In this document: positions 36,001 to 43,142 of the stretch, piece after piece
How positions within the stretch are numbered: the stretch's first letter is position 1
Layout: every line of letters starts with the position of its first letter
Source: Bradyrhizobium sp. NDS-1
GTDB taxonomy: Bacteria; Pseudomonadota; Alphaproteobacteria; Rhizobiales; Xanthobacteraceae
Direction: 5' to 3'
Length of the DNA: 64,000 nt
Assembly: GCF_032918005.1 (NCBI RefSeq)
Contig: NZ_CP136628.1
Span: 2,589,501 to 2,653,500, forward strand
Translations under genes and position numbers: made by a program
The notes under the pieces: model-generated
The model's input: the letters and a program-made list of their open reading frames with translations, nothing else
The model's database searches: none
Told to the model about the DNA's origin: nothing

Positions 36001-37062
36001 TACACGGAGCGCCGCCACTCGCAGCAGGCTGCGGAGCCGGGGTCTGCGGCCGCGGAGATGGCCGAAGCCAAATCCAAGTCCGGCAATGGCGTCGGGAATG
36101 ACCATGAGCACCATTCCCAGACTCCGGACACGCCGCCGCAGGCCGTGAAGACCGCAGAGTCAGGCGGCGCCGAGCACGGCAATTCGGGCCACGCGGCCTC
36201 TGCCCAAGGAGTTGGAGTGGACGCGGGCGAGATGACCGCAAGTCCCGGTCACACGGAGCACCGCCACTCACAGCAGGCTGCGGAGCCGGGGTCTGCGGCC
36301 GCTGAGATGGCGGAAGCCAAATCCAAGATTGGTAATGGCGTCGGGAATGACCATGAGCATCATTCCCAGACTCCGGACACGCCGCCGGGGGCCGTGAAGA
36401 CCGCAGAGTCAGGCGGCGCCGAGCAAGGCAATTCGGGCCACGCGGCCTCTGCCCAAGGAGTGGAAGCGGTCGAGATGACCGCAAGTCCCGGTCATACGGA
36501 GCACCGCCACTCACAGCAGGCTGCGGAGCCGGGGCCTGCGAGCGTTGAGATGGCGGAAGTCAAATTCAAGCCCGGCAATGGCGTCGGGAATGACCATGAG
36601 CACCATTCCCAGACTCCGGACACGCCGCCGGAGGCCGTGAAGACCGCAGAGTCAGGCGGTGCCGAGCATAGCAATGCGGGCCACGCGGCCTCTGCCAAAG
36701 GCGCGGACGCAGGCGAGAGCGTCGCAACTCACGGCAACACAGACCACGGCAACTCTCAGCAGGTTGTGCATTTCGTTGCAAACCTGTCGGAAGCCGAGCA
36801 GCCCGCGACAGCCGCGTTCGACTTTGGCAGCGCCGATCAGCAACCAGTGTTCCGCTTCGACGGTGAAGACACTCCTTCCACGCTCGTCACTGTCCGCGAG
36901 CCGAAAGAACTTGCTGATCCCCACGTTACGCGCGATCAGAAAGACGCTCCCCAGAAGATCGTCGAAATTGTCCCCGGCGCACTGGACGAACAGGCGGCCC
37001 ACCACCGCACTGACGGTCCACATCACGGCGTTGGACACGCGCCCCATGACTGGCTGATTTGA
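33034..37062 (+). CDS. LuxR-type regulator with degenerate receiver and giant His-rich repeat tail, 1342 aa
   Basis: Residues ~12-125 form a CheY-like receiver (IRVVLVDRQPIVLQGLKSVL) whose phospho-acceptor region reads LIADALPD, so the usual Asp is shifted or absent; the conserved Thr (FFTES) and Lys (ISKYS) remain. Residues ~161-215 are an intact LuxR/NarL helix-turn-helix (LTPREVQIVRLVSEGMSNKEIA). A hydrophobic stretch lies at ~223-240. A domain with TLAWIYDPASNQTIVYVNP at ~550, followed by LLEIHLQG, recalls domains in large exoproteins. Residues ~746-1246 hold six tandem repeats of 81-84 residues rich in His, Gly, Ser, Ala and Glu. Start 33034 has GAGG upstream; in-frame TTG 32962 or ATG 32995 are alternatives. 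A regulator fused to such a tail is odd; role unknown. Confidence 0.75.
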   Translation: MLDASAKQGILKPIRVVLVDRQPIVLQGLKSVLGTQQDFDVVASTCDWTSCLGAIRSLTPDVALIADALPDATASDILAIVKAEKLSTRLVFFTESDSDHNLTAAIAVGACSAISKYSAPATMLRSLRLMTKSGVSLEQSDLLPTGKEADGGGKIEKMLELLTPREVQIVRLVSEGMSNKEIARTLDVSQGTVKVHLHNIFQKLEITNRTVLATISLLQRTSGFSALALGFLAFAIADELKASEANDMFGHDDGPGQMDEPTGHEVWKKAILQHLIVSKSGGAPAFTERDLLAKASLAANPAAAMDVLRTAEQFLGSKQWKDGGPVGSSTSSLPAHLPRAVSDTEIGAGSEHQIPRPASNPIPVHGGYGTFAALAGALIYDLSDSHFAAQARELDQASIDSFLAGIGDKATTKLAAVRDADADHADSIATNFLSHDFSPHSAFVTPGNSVTQESAQGQAGPDAAGRDVQKPVGLLDSGPDSGPDGYSRDQLMGGDVVNIASLSPIDSKSVSSDAVSPDSVSDVATGPGRLNLAAFGGLAFLHLTTTVKSIPPHTLAWIYDPASNQTIVYVNPTDHPLDIGDHGLLEIHLQGIVSVAAADLVHQSEGTAVAVTLEQLEQALMAATIDEAALSTNSGRASEDSGAAAVWSASADDGFSFQFAHVRTGSGTSAKSNGFGSDSADATEESASASGVPAYGSSIAPGHGESPPAVENLSAKNVPTNPNTGAPSTQQSELVQPGFNAANSSGHGHSEHTAEPGSAKAEMAQAESEPGNGVGHGNEHHSQTPDTPPGAVRTAESGGAEHSNSGHAASAQGVGAGEIAASPGHTEHRHSQQAAEPGSVAAEMAEAKSKSGNGVGNDHEHPSQTPDTPPGTVKTAGSGGAEQGNAGHAASAQGVEAVEITASPGHAEHRHSQQAAAEPGSAAADMAEAKSKSGNGVGNNHEHHSQTPDTPPGAVKTAESGGAEQSNSGHAASAQGVGVVAVEMTASPGYTERRHSQQAAEPGSAAAEMAEAKSKSGNGVGNDHEHHSQTPDTPPQAVKTAESGGAEHGNSGHAASAQGVGVDAGEMTASPGHTEHRHSQQAAEPGSAAAEMAEAKSKIGNGVGNDHEHHSQTPDTPPGAVKTAESGGAEQGNSGHAASAQGVEAVEMTASPGHTEHRHSQQAAEPGPASVEMAEVKFKPGNGVGNDHEHHSQTPDTPPEAVKTAESGGAEHSNAGHAASAKGADAGESVATHGNTDHGNSQQVVHFVANLSEAEQPATAAFDFGSADQQPVFRFDGEDTPSTLVTVREPKELADPHVTRDQKDAPQKIVEIVPGALDEQAAHHRTDGPHHGVGHAPHDWLI
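35270..36770 (+). repeat. Six tandem ~243-252 bp repeats inside the LuxR-type gene
   Basis: Units begin near 35270, 35521, 35764, 36014, 36264 and 36507. Within each unit the block CAGACTCCGGACACGCCGCC is almost unchanged, and CACTCACAGCAGGCTG marks the start of units 2-6. High nucleotide identity points to recent amplification or gene conversion. Confidence 0.85.
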
Positions 37063-37212
37063 AGCGTTGCATCCTCATCGACAGAATATGGGTGGGGAAG
37101 GGCGACGGCGCGGGGTCCAATCCGGACTCTGTTGGAACCTGCCCGATGGGAATGGGGGAACCGGCAAGGCCGTTCCGAATTAACCCGGGACAGGACAACA
37201 GCGGATGCTTCG

Positions 37213-37497
37213 ATGACGAGTGGTCGTTTCGCAAGATCCATTTATAGCGCTCTCCGCCATCCGGGCGTGATCGCGCTTATTGTGGCCGGCGTGGCGATTG
37301 CGGCAATGCTGGTCGTCGACCACGGCCCCTGGAATCGCGCCAAGACCCAGCCAGCCCATGTCGCGATGTATGCAACCACGGGAGAGGCGGCACGGGCCGT
37401 TGGCGCCAAGGTGCTTCCAACCACCCCGAAATCGCCGATCGAGCCTGCGCGACCGGGGCCCAAGACATCGCCGACAGTCAATCCCGTGACGCCGTAA
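37213..37497 (+). CDS. Small single-pass membrane protein, 94 aa
   Basis: Short N terminus, one membrane segment (GVIALIVAGVAIAAMLVV) and a Pro/Lys-rich C-terminal tail, probably periplasmic. ATG at 37213, weak Shine-Dalgarno. Follows the giant LuxR-type gene by 150 nt. Function unknown. Confidence 0.55.
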   Translation: MTSGRFARSIYSALRHPGVIALIVAGVAIAAMLVVDHGPWNRAKTQPAHVAMYATTGEAARAVGAKVLPTTPKSPIEPARPGPKTSPTVNPVTP

Positions 37498-37571
37498 CTT
37501 CGTCGTCGCTGCAGCTCTGTGAGTCCGCAGCGATGCGGTCCGCGAGCGCCGCCTTGCGGCGTTCTCTCGCC

Positions 37572-38858
37572 TCAGCCCATCACCGACGAGCCGAGCAAGG
37601 CGAGGACGGCCAGCGCCATCAGCGCGGTGCCGAGCCAGCCGAGCGCGATCAACCATGACCGCGCCCTGAAGCGGCCCATGATGGCGCGGTTCGACACGAT
37701 CAGCATCATCATCGCCATGATGGGCACGGCGACGATGCCGTTCAGTACCGCGCTCCAGACCAGCATGTTGATCGAGTCTATTCCCGTGAAGCCGAGGCCG
37801 AAGCCGATGATGGTTGCCGCGGCGATGATGGTGTAGAAGCCGACCGCCTCGTCGGGCTTGGCCTCCAGCGTGGCGCGCCAGCCGAAGATCTCCGCGACGC
37901 CGTAGGCGGCCGCGCCCGCCAGCACCGGGATCGCGAGCAGGCCCGTGCCGATGATGCCGAGCGCGAACAGCGCGAAGGTGAAGTCTCCGGCGAGCGGCCG
38001 CAGCGCTTCGGCCGCCTGCGTCGCCGAATCGATGTTGGTGACGCCGTTGGCGTGCAGCACCGATGCGGTCGTCAGGATGATGAAGAAGGCGATGCCGTTG
38101 GAGAGCAGCATGCCGGAGATGGTGTCGGTCTTGATGCGATCGAGTTCGTGATTGCCGCCACGCTTGAGGTCACGGAGCGGCCTGTCGCGTTCGCCCTGGT
38201 TCATCTCCTCGACCTCCTGCGAAGCCTGCCAGAAGAACAAATACGGGCTGATCGTGGTGCCGAGGACCGCCACGACCATCATCAGATAGTCGGCGCTGAC
38301 ATTGGCCTTCGGCCACACCGCGGCGAGCAACGCCGTGCTCCAGGGGATATTGACGGTGAAGGCGGTCGCGACATAGGCGAACAGCGCCAAGGTGAGGAAT
38401 TTCAGCACCGGCGAATAGCGGCGATAGGGCACGAACACCTGCAGCAGGGTCGAGCCCGCCGCGAAGATCAGCGCGTGCTCGTGGTTGAGGCCGCCAATGA
38501 CGAGCGAGAGCGCCTCGGCCATCGCGGCGATGTCGGCGGCGATGTTGAACGTGTTCGCGGCGACGAGCATGGCGACGAGGCCCAGCACGGCCCAGCGCGG
38601 CGCGACCTGCATGACGTTGGCGGCGAGCCCCTTGCCGGTGACGCGGCCGATCCGCGCGCTGACGAGCTGGATCGCGATCATGAACGGCGTGGTCAGAAAT
38701 ACCGTCCATAGCAGCCCGTAGCCGAATTGCGCGCCGGCCTGCGAATAGGTGGCGATGCCCGACGGATCGTCGTCGGCGGCTCCCGTGACCAGGCCCGGCC
38801 CCAGCCGTTGCAACAGCGTCGGCGCGGATTTCGTCGGGGTGAGGGCGCCGTCGCTCAT
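37572..38858 (-). CDS. Nramp-family metal transporter with variant DPGN motif
   Basis: A 428-aa membrane protein with about eleven hydrophobic segments, Nramp/MntH superfamily. The first helix reads DDDPSGIATYSQ in place of the DPGN motif that binds Mn or Fe in canonical Nramps, and helix 6 lacks the usual MPH. This points to the Nramp-related Mg/Al-type branch or another divalent cation. The ATG at 38858 has AGAGG ahead. A partial copy of the repeated small-RNA-like element lies upstream. Confidence 0.8.
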   Translation of the reverse strand: MSDGALTPTKSAPTLLQRLGPGLVTGAADDDPSGIATYSQAGAQFGYGLLWTVFLTTPFMIAIQLVSARIGRVTGKGLAANVMQVAPRWAVLGLVAMLVAANTFNIAADIAAMAEALSLVIGGLNHEHALIFAAGSTLLQVFVPYRRYSPVLKFLTLALFAYVATAFTVNIPWSTALLAAVWPKANVSADYLMMVVAVLGTTISPYLFFWQASQEVEEMNQGERDRPLRDLKRGGNHELDRIKTDTISGMLLSNGIAFFIILTTASVLHANGVTNIDSATQAAEALRPLAGDFTFALFALGIIGTGLLAIPVLAGAAAYGVAEIFGWRATLEAKPDEAVGFYTIIAAATIIGFGLGFTGIDSINMLVWSAVLNGIVAVPIMAMMMLIVSNRAIMGRFRARSWLIALGWLGTALMALAVLALLGSSVMG

Positions 38859-38969
38859 GGAAGTGGACCTCTGGTAGGACGCGGTATTTTGAGCAAATGC
38901 CAAAGAGGGAACAGTGGTTCCCTGCCGCGCGCGAGGCGTCGCCGTGATTTCTGAAAATACTAATTCGAC

Positions 38970-39009
38970 TTGACCGCCGGGCGAAACACATGTAGAGTGG
39001 CATCATCGC
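38970..39009 (+). repeat. Small-RNA-like repeat element, partial copy F
   Basis: Begins TTGACCGCCGGGCGAAACAC and ends GTGGCATCATCGC, matching the conserved block of the family, but the downstream hairpin and T run are missing. Probably a decayed copy. Confidence 0.6.
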
Positions 39010-39089
39010 AAGACATGCCGGCACCTGATGCGGTCGCAGGGACTGCCCGCGTCGTCCCGCCAATGCCGGGCGGCGGCCGAGGTGCCTCG

Positions 39090-39275
39090 CTACTTGATGC
39101 TGACGAACATGCCCCAGGCGGCGGCCAGCGCGGCACCGGTGAACAGCATCACCGGATTGTCGCAGAACGTGCTGCCATACCTGCAGACGTCCGAGCCGAA
39201 TTGTCCGAGCTCGTGACGGCTCGCCGAATAGAACAGTCCCGACAGCACCAGCAATGCGGCGGCGACGTAATACAT
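39090..39275 (-). CDS. Small two-pass membrane protein, 61 aa
   Basis: Two hydrophobic segments (YYVAAALLVLSGLFY and MLFTGAALAAAWGMFV) flank a loop with two Cys (VCRYGSTFC), possibly a disulfide. The ATG at 39275 follows GGAGAG. Function unknown. Confidence 0.65.
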   Translation of the reverse strand: MYYVAAALLVLSGLFYSASRHELGQFGSDVCRYGSTFCDNPVMLFTGAALAAAWGMFVSIK

Positions 39276-39443
39276 GAGCGATCTCTCCGAGGCTCTCCCG
39301 ATTGCGTCCGCACAAGGAGAGCGGGCGACATGCTTCAGCATGGCGCGAAGAGATTTCATTCCGCCGAATCCGATGCGGCGGATTTGGCTAAATTTGATGC
39401 CAATTGCCTGTTTTTCCCGGCGCGGCGGCGGGTTCGCCCTCAC

Positions 39444-39473
39444 GCACAAAAAGGCCCCGCACCGCGGGGCCTT
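39444..39473 (-). terminator. Intrinsic terminator of the stress-protein-like gene
   Basis: Perfect 10-bp arms at 39451-39460 and 39464-39473 with a 3-nt loop; on the minus strand a run of five T follows. It ends the gene at 39494-40120. Confidence 0.78.
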
Positions 39474-39493
39474 GTCTTGTCGGGTTACGAAAA

Positions 39494-40120
39494 CTATCGC
39501 CGCGTACCCGCGCCGTAGACCTCGCGCTCGCGCCCGATGTCCTGCGGAGACAGCGGAGGACTTGCGGCATCGAAGTCGGTCCAGCCGCTCTTCTGCCAGG
39601 CCGCGCTGCGATCCTGCAAGTTCACGGATCTTTCGTGCAGAAGGGCATCGAGCCGCGCGCGGTCCTGGTCGGGCACCCTCGCGGACACCAGCGTGCCGCC
39701 GCGGCGAACGCCTTCGGCGTAGCGCGATGCATCCTCCTTGGAGACGCCGGCCTGCGTCAGGGCGCCGACGATTCCACCCGTGGCCGCACCGGCGGCCGCG
39801 CCGGCTGCGGTCGCCGCCAGCCATCCGGCAGCCACGACCGGCCCGAGGCCGGGAATGGCGAGCAGCCCGAGACCGGCGAGAAGGCCGGCGGCGCCGCCGA
39901 GGCCGGCGCCGATGCCGGCACCGGCGCCGGCGCCTTCGGCACGATCGTCGGTGCCGTCGCGGTCACGATCGACCTTGCCGGAGCGCGAGCCGAACCAATT
40001 GTCCGAATTGTTGGCGACGATGCTGATGTCGGAATGCGGCACGCCGGCCGCTTCGAGCCGGGTCACGGCGCGTTCGGCGTCGGAATAATTGTCGTAGAGG
40101 CGGGAGATGGTGATTGTCAT
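39494..40120 (-). CDS. General-stress-protein-like (YflT/Gsp17M domain) protein with Gly-rich core
   Basis: A 208-aa protein. The N-terminal domain (MTITISRLYDNYSDAERAVTRLEAAGV) matches the 17M/YflT general stress domain. A central hydrophobic Gly/Ala-rich region (~65-125) resembles glycine-zipper membrane helices. The C-terminal part has RVPDQDRARLDALLHE. The ATG at 40120 follows AAGGA. Probably associated with membranes under stress; exact role unknown. Confidence 0.75.
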   Translation of the reverse strand: MTITISRLYDNYSDAERAVTRLEAAGVPHSDISIVANNSDNWFGSRSGKVDRDRDGTDDRAEGAGAGAGIGAGLGGAAGLLAGLGLLAIPGLGPVVAAGWLAATAAGAAAGAATGGIVGALTQAGVSKEDASRYAEGVRRGGTLVSARVPDQDRARLDALLHERSVNLQDRSAAWQKSGWTDFDAASPPLSPQDIGREREVYGAGTRR

Positions 40121-40132
40121 GTCTGGGATTCC

Positions 40133-40453
40133 TTACTTGGCGGGGTTCACGTTGCCCTGGAAGTCCAGGGTGACGTCGGTCTTGGTGCCGGCCTTGTCAG
40201 CCTTGCCGCGCCAGACGCCCTGGTCGTCCTTCTGCAGGCCGGAGACGTTGGAATATCCGGCGCCTTCGATCCGCGATTTCGCCTGCCCCTCGGTGAAGCT
40301 GTTGCGGCCCTCGACCGGCTTGTTCGAGTTGTTCTGGTCCGAGCTGTTGACGGCGTTGTTGCCCGGCCCGCTTTGCGCAGGCTGCGACTGGGCGCCCGCG
40401 GGCACCGAGGCGAGCAGCAACAAGGTTGCGGCCAGCAGAGTTGAACGTTTCAT
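40133..40453 (-). CDS. Secreted PepSY-like small protein, 106 aa
   Basis: A signal peptide (cleavage near VPAGAQS) is followed by an Asn/Ser-rich linker and a PepSY-like domain (QAKSRIEGAGYSNVSGLQKD...WRGKADK...VTLDFQGNV). Periplasmic. The ATG at 40453 follows GGAG. It sits 12 nt upstream of the stress-protein-like gene on the same strand and is probably co-transcribed. Confidence 0.75.
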   Translation of the reverse strand: MKRSTLLAATLLLLASVPAGAQSQPAQSGPGNNAVNSSDQNNSNKPVEGRNSFTEGQAKSRIEGAGYSNVSGLQKDDQGVWRGKADKAGTKTDVTLDFQGNVNPAK

Positions 40454-40702
40454 GTTGTTGTCTCCTGCAAGTGATTGTGCGGCGACAACAAGCGAGATTC
40501 GAAATGGTTGCTCGGGTTCGAAGCTGCCAAGTTGCCGCGGCACCGACTTGTTCGATTGAGCTTCACTCAATTGAGTTAGCGAGGAACGATTGCCACGATG
40601 TCCTGTTTTGTCGCTTCGCCTCCTCGCAGTGTGATAGCCGAGGAACTTCGCCTTTGGCGGCTGATTGTCCTCGCTTTCACGGCAGGCGAGGCAGCTCCAA
40701 CC

Positions 40703-40894
40703 ATGCAATCACGCTATCCATTGTTGAAGAGGTGGACAGCGGAAGAGCATGAGTGCTTGAAGGCCATGGCGGAAGCGGGCCGGCGACCCGACGAGATTGC
40801 CCTCGAGCTCAACCGGAGCGAAGCGGCCGTGAGAGTGCGTGCCTGGCAGCACGGCATCGCGCTGCGCACCGTAACGGCCAAACGCGGCATATGA
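40703..40894 (+). CDS. Small SANT/Myb-like HTH protein, 63 aa
   Basis: Helical pattern RWTAEEHECLKAMAEAG..PDEIALELNRSEAAVRVRAW is typical of short SANT/Myb-like or GcrA-like DNA-binding folds. ATG 40703 chosen; an in-frame ATG at 40598 would add 35 residues. Target unknown. Confidence 0.65.
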   Translation: MQSRYPLLKRWTAEEHECLKAMAEAGRRPDEIALELNRSEAAVRVRAWQHGIALRTVTAKRGI

Positions 40895-40977
40895 GCCGCG
40901 CCGGTGTTGGCGACCGCAGGCGTGCGGGGCGAGCTTTCTGAAGACGTTAAGCGGAAGCCTTGATTGAACGGGCCGCG

Positions 40978-41172
40978 TCACTTCACCGGCCGGGCCTCGG
41001 CGTGCGTCGTGGCGGGCTCCCAGGGAGCGGGAAGGATAACGCGGATCGGACGCGCCTCGGCGGCGGCTTGAACCGCAGGCCGCGCCTGGTCCTTGACGGG
41101 CTCGGCCGTCGCCACGGTGATCAGGGCCATCAGCATCGCGAGCGCCGTCATCGCAAGTCTCAGATCCAACAT
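40978..41172 (-). CDS. Small secreted protein, 64 aa
   Basis: A strong GGAGG precedes the ATG at 41172. Signal peptide (MTALAMLMALITVATAEP) then a Pro/Ala-rich tail. Function unknown. Confidence 0.6.
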   Translation of the reverse strand: MLDLRLAMTALAMLMALITVATAEPVKDQARPAVQAAAEARPIRVILPAPWEPATTHAEARPVK

Positions 41173-41298
41173 CGCAGCCTCCAGGTTCGCTTGTGAACGC
41201 GGGGCGCGGCCGTTGGTTCGGGCAGTAACCGGGAACAAGTGGCAATATTTGAAGTTTAAAAAAGACAGGTCCGGATCACCGGGCTGGAGGAGGACACG

Positions 41299-41526
41299 AT
41301 GAACATCAAGACCATCATTGCCGCTGCCGTGCTGACGTCGTTTGCCGCGCCTGCGTTCGCACAGGCGTTCTACGTGGTGCAGGACGCCAAGACCAAGAAG
41401 TGCACGATCACGGAGTCGAAGCCGACCACCACCGAGACGACGGTCGTCAGCGGCGATACCGTGTACAAGACCAGGTCTGAAGCCGAGGCCGGCATGAAGA
41501 CCGTCAAGGTCTGCACGTCGAACTAA
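41299..41526 (+). CDS. Small secreted protein, 75 aa
   Basis: GGAGGAGG precedes the ATG at 41299. Signal peptide cleaved near AFAQA, then a 50-residue domain (FYVVQDAKTKKCTITESKP) with two Cys. This type is frequent in Bradyrhizobium. Followed by an intrinsic terminator. Function unknown. Confidence 0.75.
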   Translation: MNIKTIIAAAVLTSFAAPAFAQAFYVVQDAKTKKCTITESKPTTTETTVVSGDTVYKTRSEAEAGMKTVKVCTSN

Positions 41527-41551
41527 GAGGGAGGCTGCGCAAGCGGCAAGC

Positions 41552-41587
41552 AAAAGCCCGCGTGGAGCGATCCGCGCGGGCTTTTGG
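41552..41587 (+). terminator. Intrinsic terminator of the 75-aa secreted protein gene
   Basis: Arms AAAAGCCCGCG (41552-41562) and CGCGGGCTTTT (41575-41585), 12-nt loop. The A and T flanks make it potentially active on both strands. Confidence 0.75.
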
Positions 41588-41616
41588 CATCTTGGGTGGC
41601 TCCGGGAGAATCCGGT

Positions 41617-41800
41617 CACCCCGCGAGCGACACGTCGATCCGCTCGAATCCGCGCACCGTCGGCAGCGCCATGAAGCATAGCCGGCGCCGAAATCGTCCA
41701 GCGCTGTCCACGGCCTGGTCGAAGCGGTAAAGCTGGTTGTCGGTGAGCTGGCCGAGCACGCTGTGCGCGCTCTCGCCGTTCGGGGGGCACGCGTTAAGGA
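41617..41800 (-). pseudogene. Decayed gene fragment with EAL-like motif
   Basis: Minus-strand coding signal (high third-position GC) runs over ~60 codons, but the best frame changes twice. One frame reads CPPNGESAHSVLGQ... and ends RGFERIDVSLAG-stop; between, a shifted frame reads ALDDFGAGYAS, the EAL-domain signature. This fits the remnant of a cyclic-di-GMP phosphodiesterase or another gene with frameshifts. The rest of 41586-41956 holds nothing recognisable. Confidence 0.35.
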
Positions 41801-41956
41801 ACAGAAAGGCCTCGGGCAGCCGTAATGTTCAGATCTTCACACAGACGCCTTGGAGCATCACCACCGCACGAAACACGCCTGAAACAGTGCTGAAACCCGA
41901 TTGTCCTGAACTCCGCGTGCCCGGGCCTCGACCAACCAAGCGAAAAGGAGATCATC

Positions 41957-42061
41957 ATGATCCAGATCGGTTCGAAGGAAGAAGTCGCGTTCCTGCTGGC
42001 GCTGTTCGGCACCCACACCCAGCCCGTGAAGCGGCCGAAGCCGAAATCGCGGCAAGGCTGA
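41957..42061 (+). CDS. 34-aa small protein
   Basis: The AAGGAG-6nt-ATG signal is one of the best ribosome sites in the region. The product MIQIGSKEEVAFLLALFG... ends in a Lys/Pro-rich tail. It lies 13 nt before an 82-aa gene. Function unknown; too short for most gene finders. Confidence 0.45.
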   Translation: MIQIGSKEEVAFLLALFGTHTQPVKRPKPKSRQG

Positions 42062-42074
42062 GAGGCTCAAAGCC

Positions 42075-42323
42075 ATGCCCGGTTTGGCCGAATGCCAGAG
42101 CCTGTTGCGGCTCCTGATCGCCAGGGGCGATCCCAAGGCCATCCCGCTCGCCAAAGGCGCGATCGACCAGTTCCTGAACACGGCGCCGCTCAGCGCCCGC
42201 GGGCGCGGCCTGCGCGTGCTCCAGCGCGACGCACTCGACCAGCATGATGTGGCGGTCGGCGTGCAGCGCTCGTTCGCCGAGACGGTGGACGCCTATATCG
42301 AGCGCAAGCTGGCGGAGGAGTAG
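42075..42323 (+). CDS. Small hypothetical protein, 82 aa
   Basis: Helical 82-aa protein (MPGLAECQSLLRLLIARGDPKAIPLAKGAIDQFL). GAGAGG ahead of the ATG. Probably co-transcribed with the 34-aa gene. Function unknown. Confidence 0.55.
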   Translation: MPGLAECQSLLRLLIARGDPKAIPLAKGAIDQFLNTAPLSARGRGLRVLQRDALDQHDVAVGVQRSFAETVDAYIERKLAEE

Positions 42324-42451
42324 GCTGGCGCATTCGGGCGGCCGGACCGCGGCCATGTCTCGCGTTCCCGGAACCGCTGGATCCCGACAGAATTTTCGTC
42401 CCGAAAGAAACCTTTGTCCGCCCCGCGCCTAATACCGCAAAGGATGCGGAC

Positions 42452-42721
42452 ATGGCTCGATATTACTTCGACCTTCGCGACGACACGGGAACTGCGCTGG
42501 ACGAGGAGGGACTGGAATTGTCCAGCCCGCGCGCGGTTCAGGCCGAGGCCGCCAAATCGATTGCCGACATGGCGCGCGACGCCGTCCTGGCCGCCTCGCC
42601 CGCGGGCGGCAGGCAAGAGATGGCGATCGACGTTCGCGACGCCAATGGGCCAATCATGCAGGTGAAGTTCTGCTTCGAGATCGATCATCTCGCGTCGCGA
42701 TCGCGCGCACGCGGTCATTGA
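42452..42721 (+). CDS. DUF6894-type small protein, 89 aa
   Basis: Starts MARYYFDLRDDTG, followed by LDEEGLEL and AAKSIADMARDAV, the layout of DUF6894 proteins abundant in Rhizobiales. AAAGGA precedes the ATG. Its 3' end overlaps the convergent gene by 7 nt. Function unknown. Confidence 0.75.
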   Translation: MARYYFDLRDDTGTALDEEGLELSSPRAVQAEAAKSIADMARDAVLAASPAGGRQEMAIDVRDANGPIMQVKFCFEIDHLASRSRARGH

Positions 42722-42945
42722 CGTGTCAGTGACGGCCGGCATCGCGTGGGCGGCGGTGGCGGTTGGGACTGCTCCGAGTCCAGCACGGCGATCTTGCGGC
42801 CCAGTTGCCAAACTTCCACCTTGCCGTGCCGCGTGAACTGCTGCGCGAAGGTGAGGGCGGACTCGTCGGACGGGGCCTCGAACGCTTCGGCTGAGCGGAA
42901 GACGCCGTTCTCGCCGACGAGGTAAGCGCGATATTGCTGACTCAT
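42715..42945 (-). CDS. Small hypothetical protein, 76 aa
   Basis: MSQQYRAYLVGENGVFRSAEAFEA... WQLGRKIA with a Pro-rich C-terminal tail. The ATG at 42945 overlaps the upstream gene's stop (ATGA), so it is translationally coupled. Function unknown. Confidence 0.6.
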   Translation of the reverse strand: MSQQYRAYLVGENGVFRSAEAFEAPSDESALTFAQQFTRHGKVEVWQLGRKIAVLDSEQSQPPPPPTRCRPSLTRQ

Positions 42946-43142
42946 GTCGGCGCCCTCAGGCCGGGCGAATGCAGCCAGGCGGCGATCTGCATGGCGGTCT
43001 CGTCCTGCCGCGCCCGGCGCAGCAGCATCTCGCGGCGGCGCCCCGGCGCCAGCGCACGCGCTTCTTCGCGGCAGCGCGCGGCTTCGTCCGCGAGACGTTC
43101 GGTCAGTGTCTTGATATGCTTGATGCGTCGCCGTGTGATCAT
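42942..43142 (-). CDS. Small basic helical protein, 66 aa
   Basis: Arg/Glu-rich, fully helical (LTERLADEAARCREEARAL...RREMLLRRARQDETAM). GGGAG precedes the ATG at 43142. Coupled to the 76-aa gene. Function unknown. Confidence 0.6.
   Translation of the reverse strand: MITRRRIKHIKTLTERLADEAARCREEARALAPGRRREMLLRRARQDETAMQIAAWLHSPGLRAPT

Noticed and set aside
35732..36514. 260-codon minus-strand frame within the repeat array
   Set aside because: Repeats on the + strand are in the coding frame of the LuxR-type protein. The antisense frame is Arg/Pro/Ser-rich and reflects repetition only.
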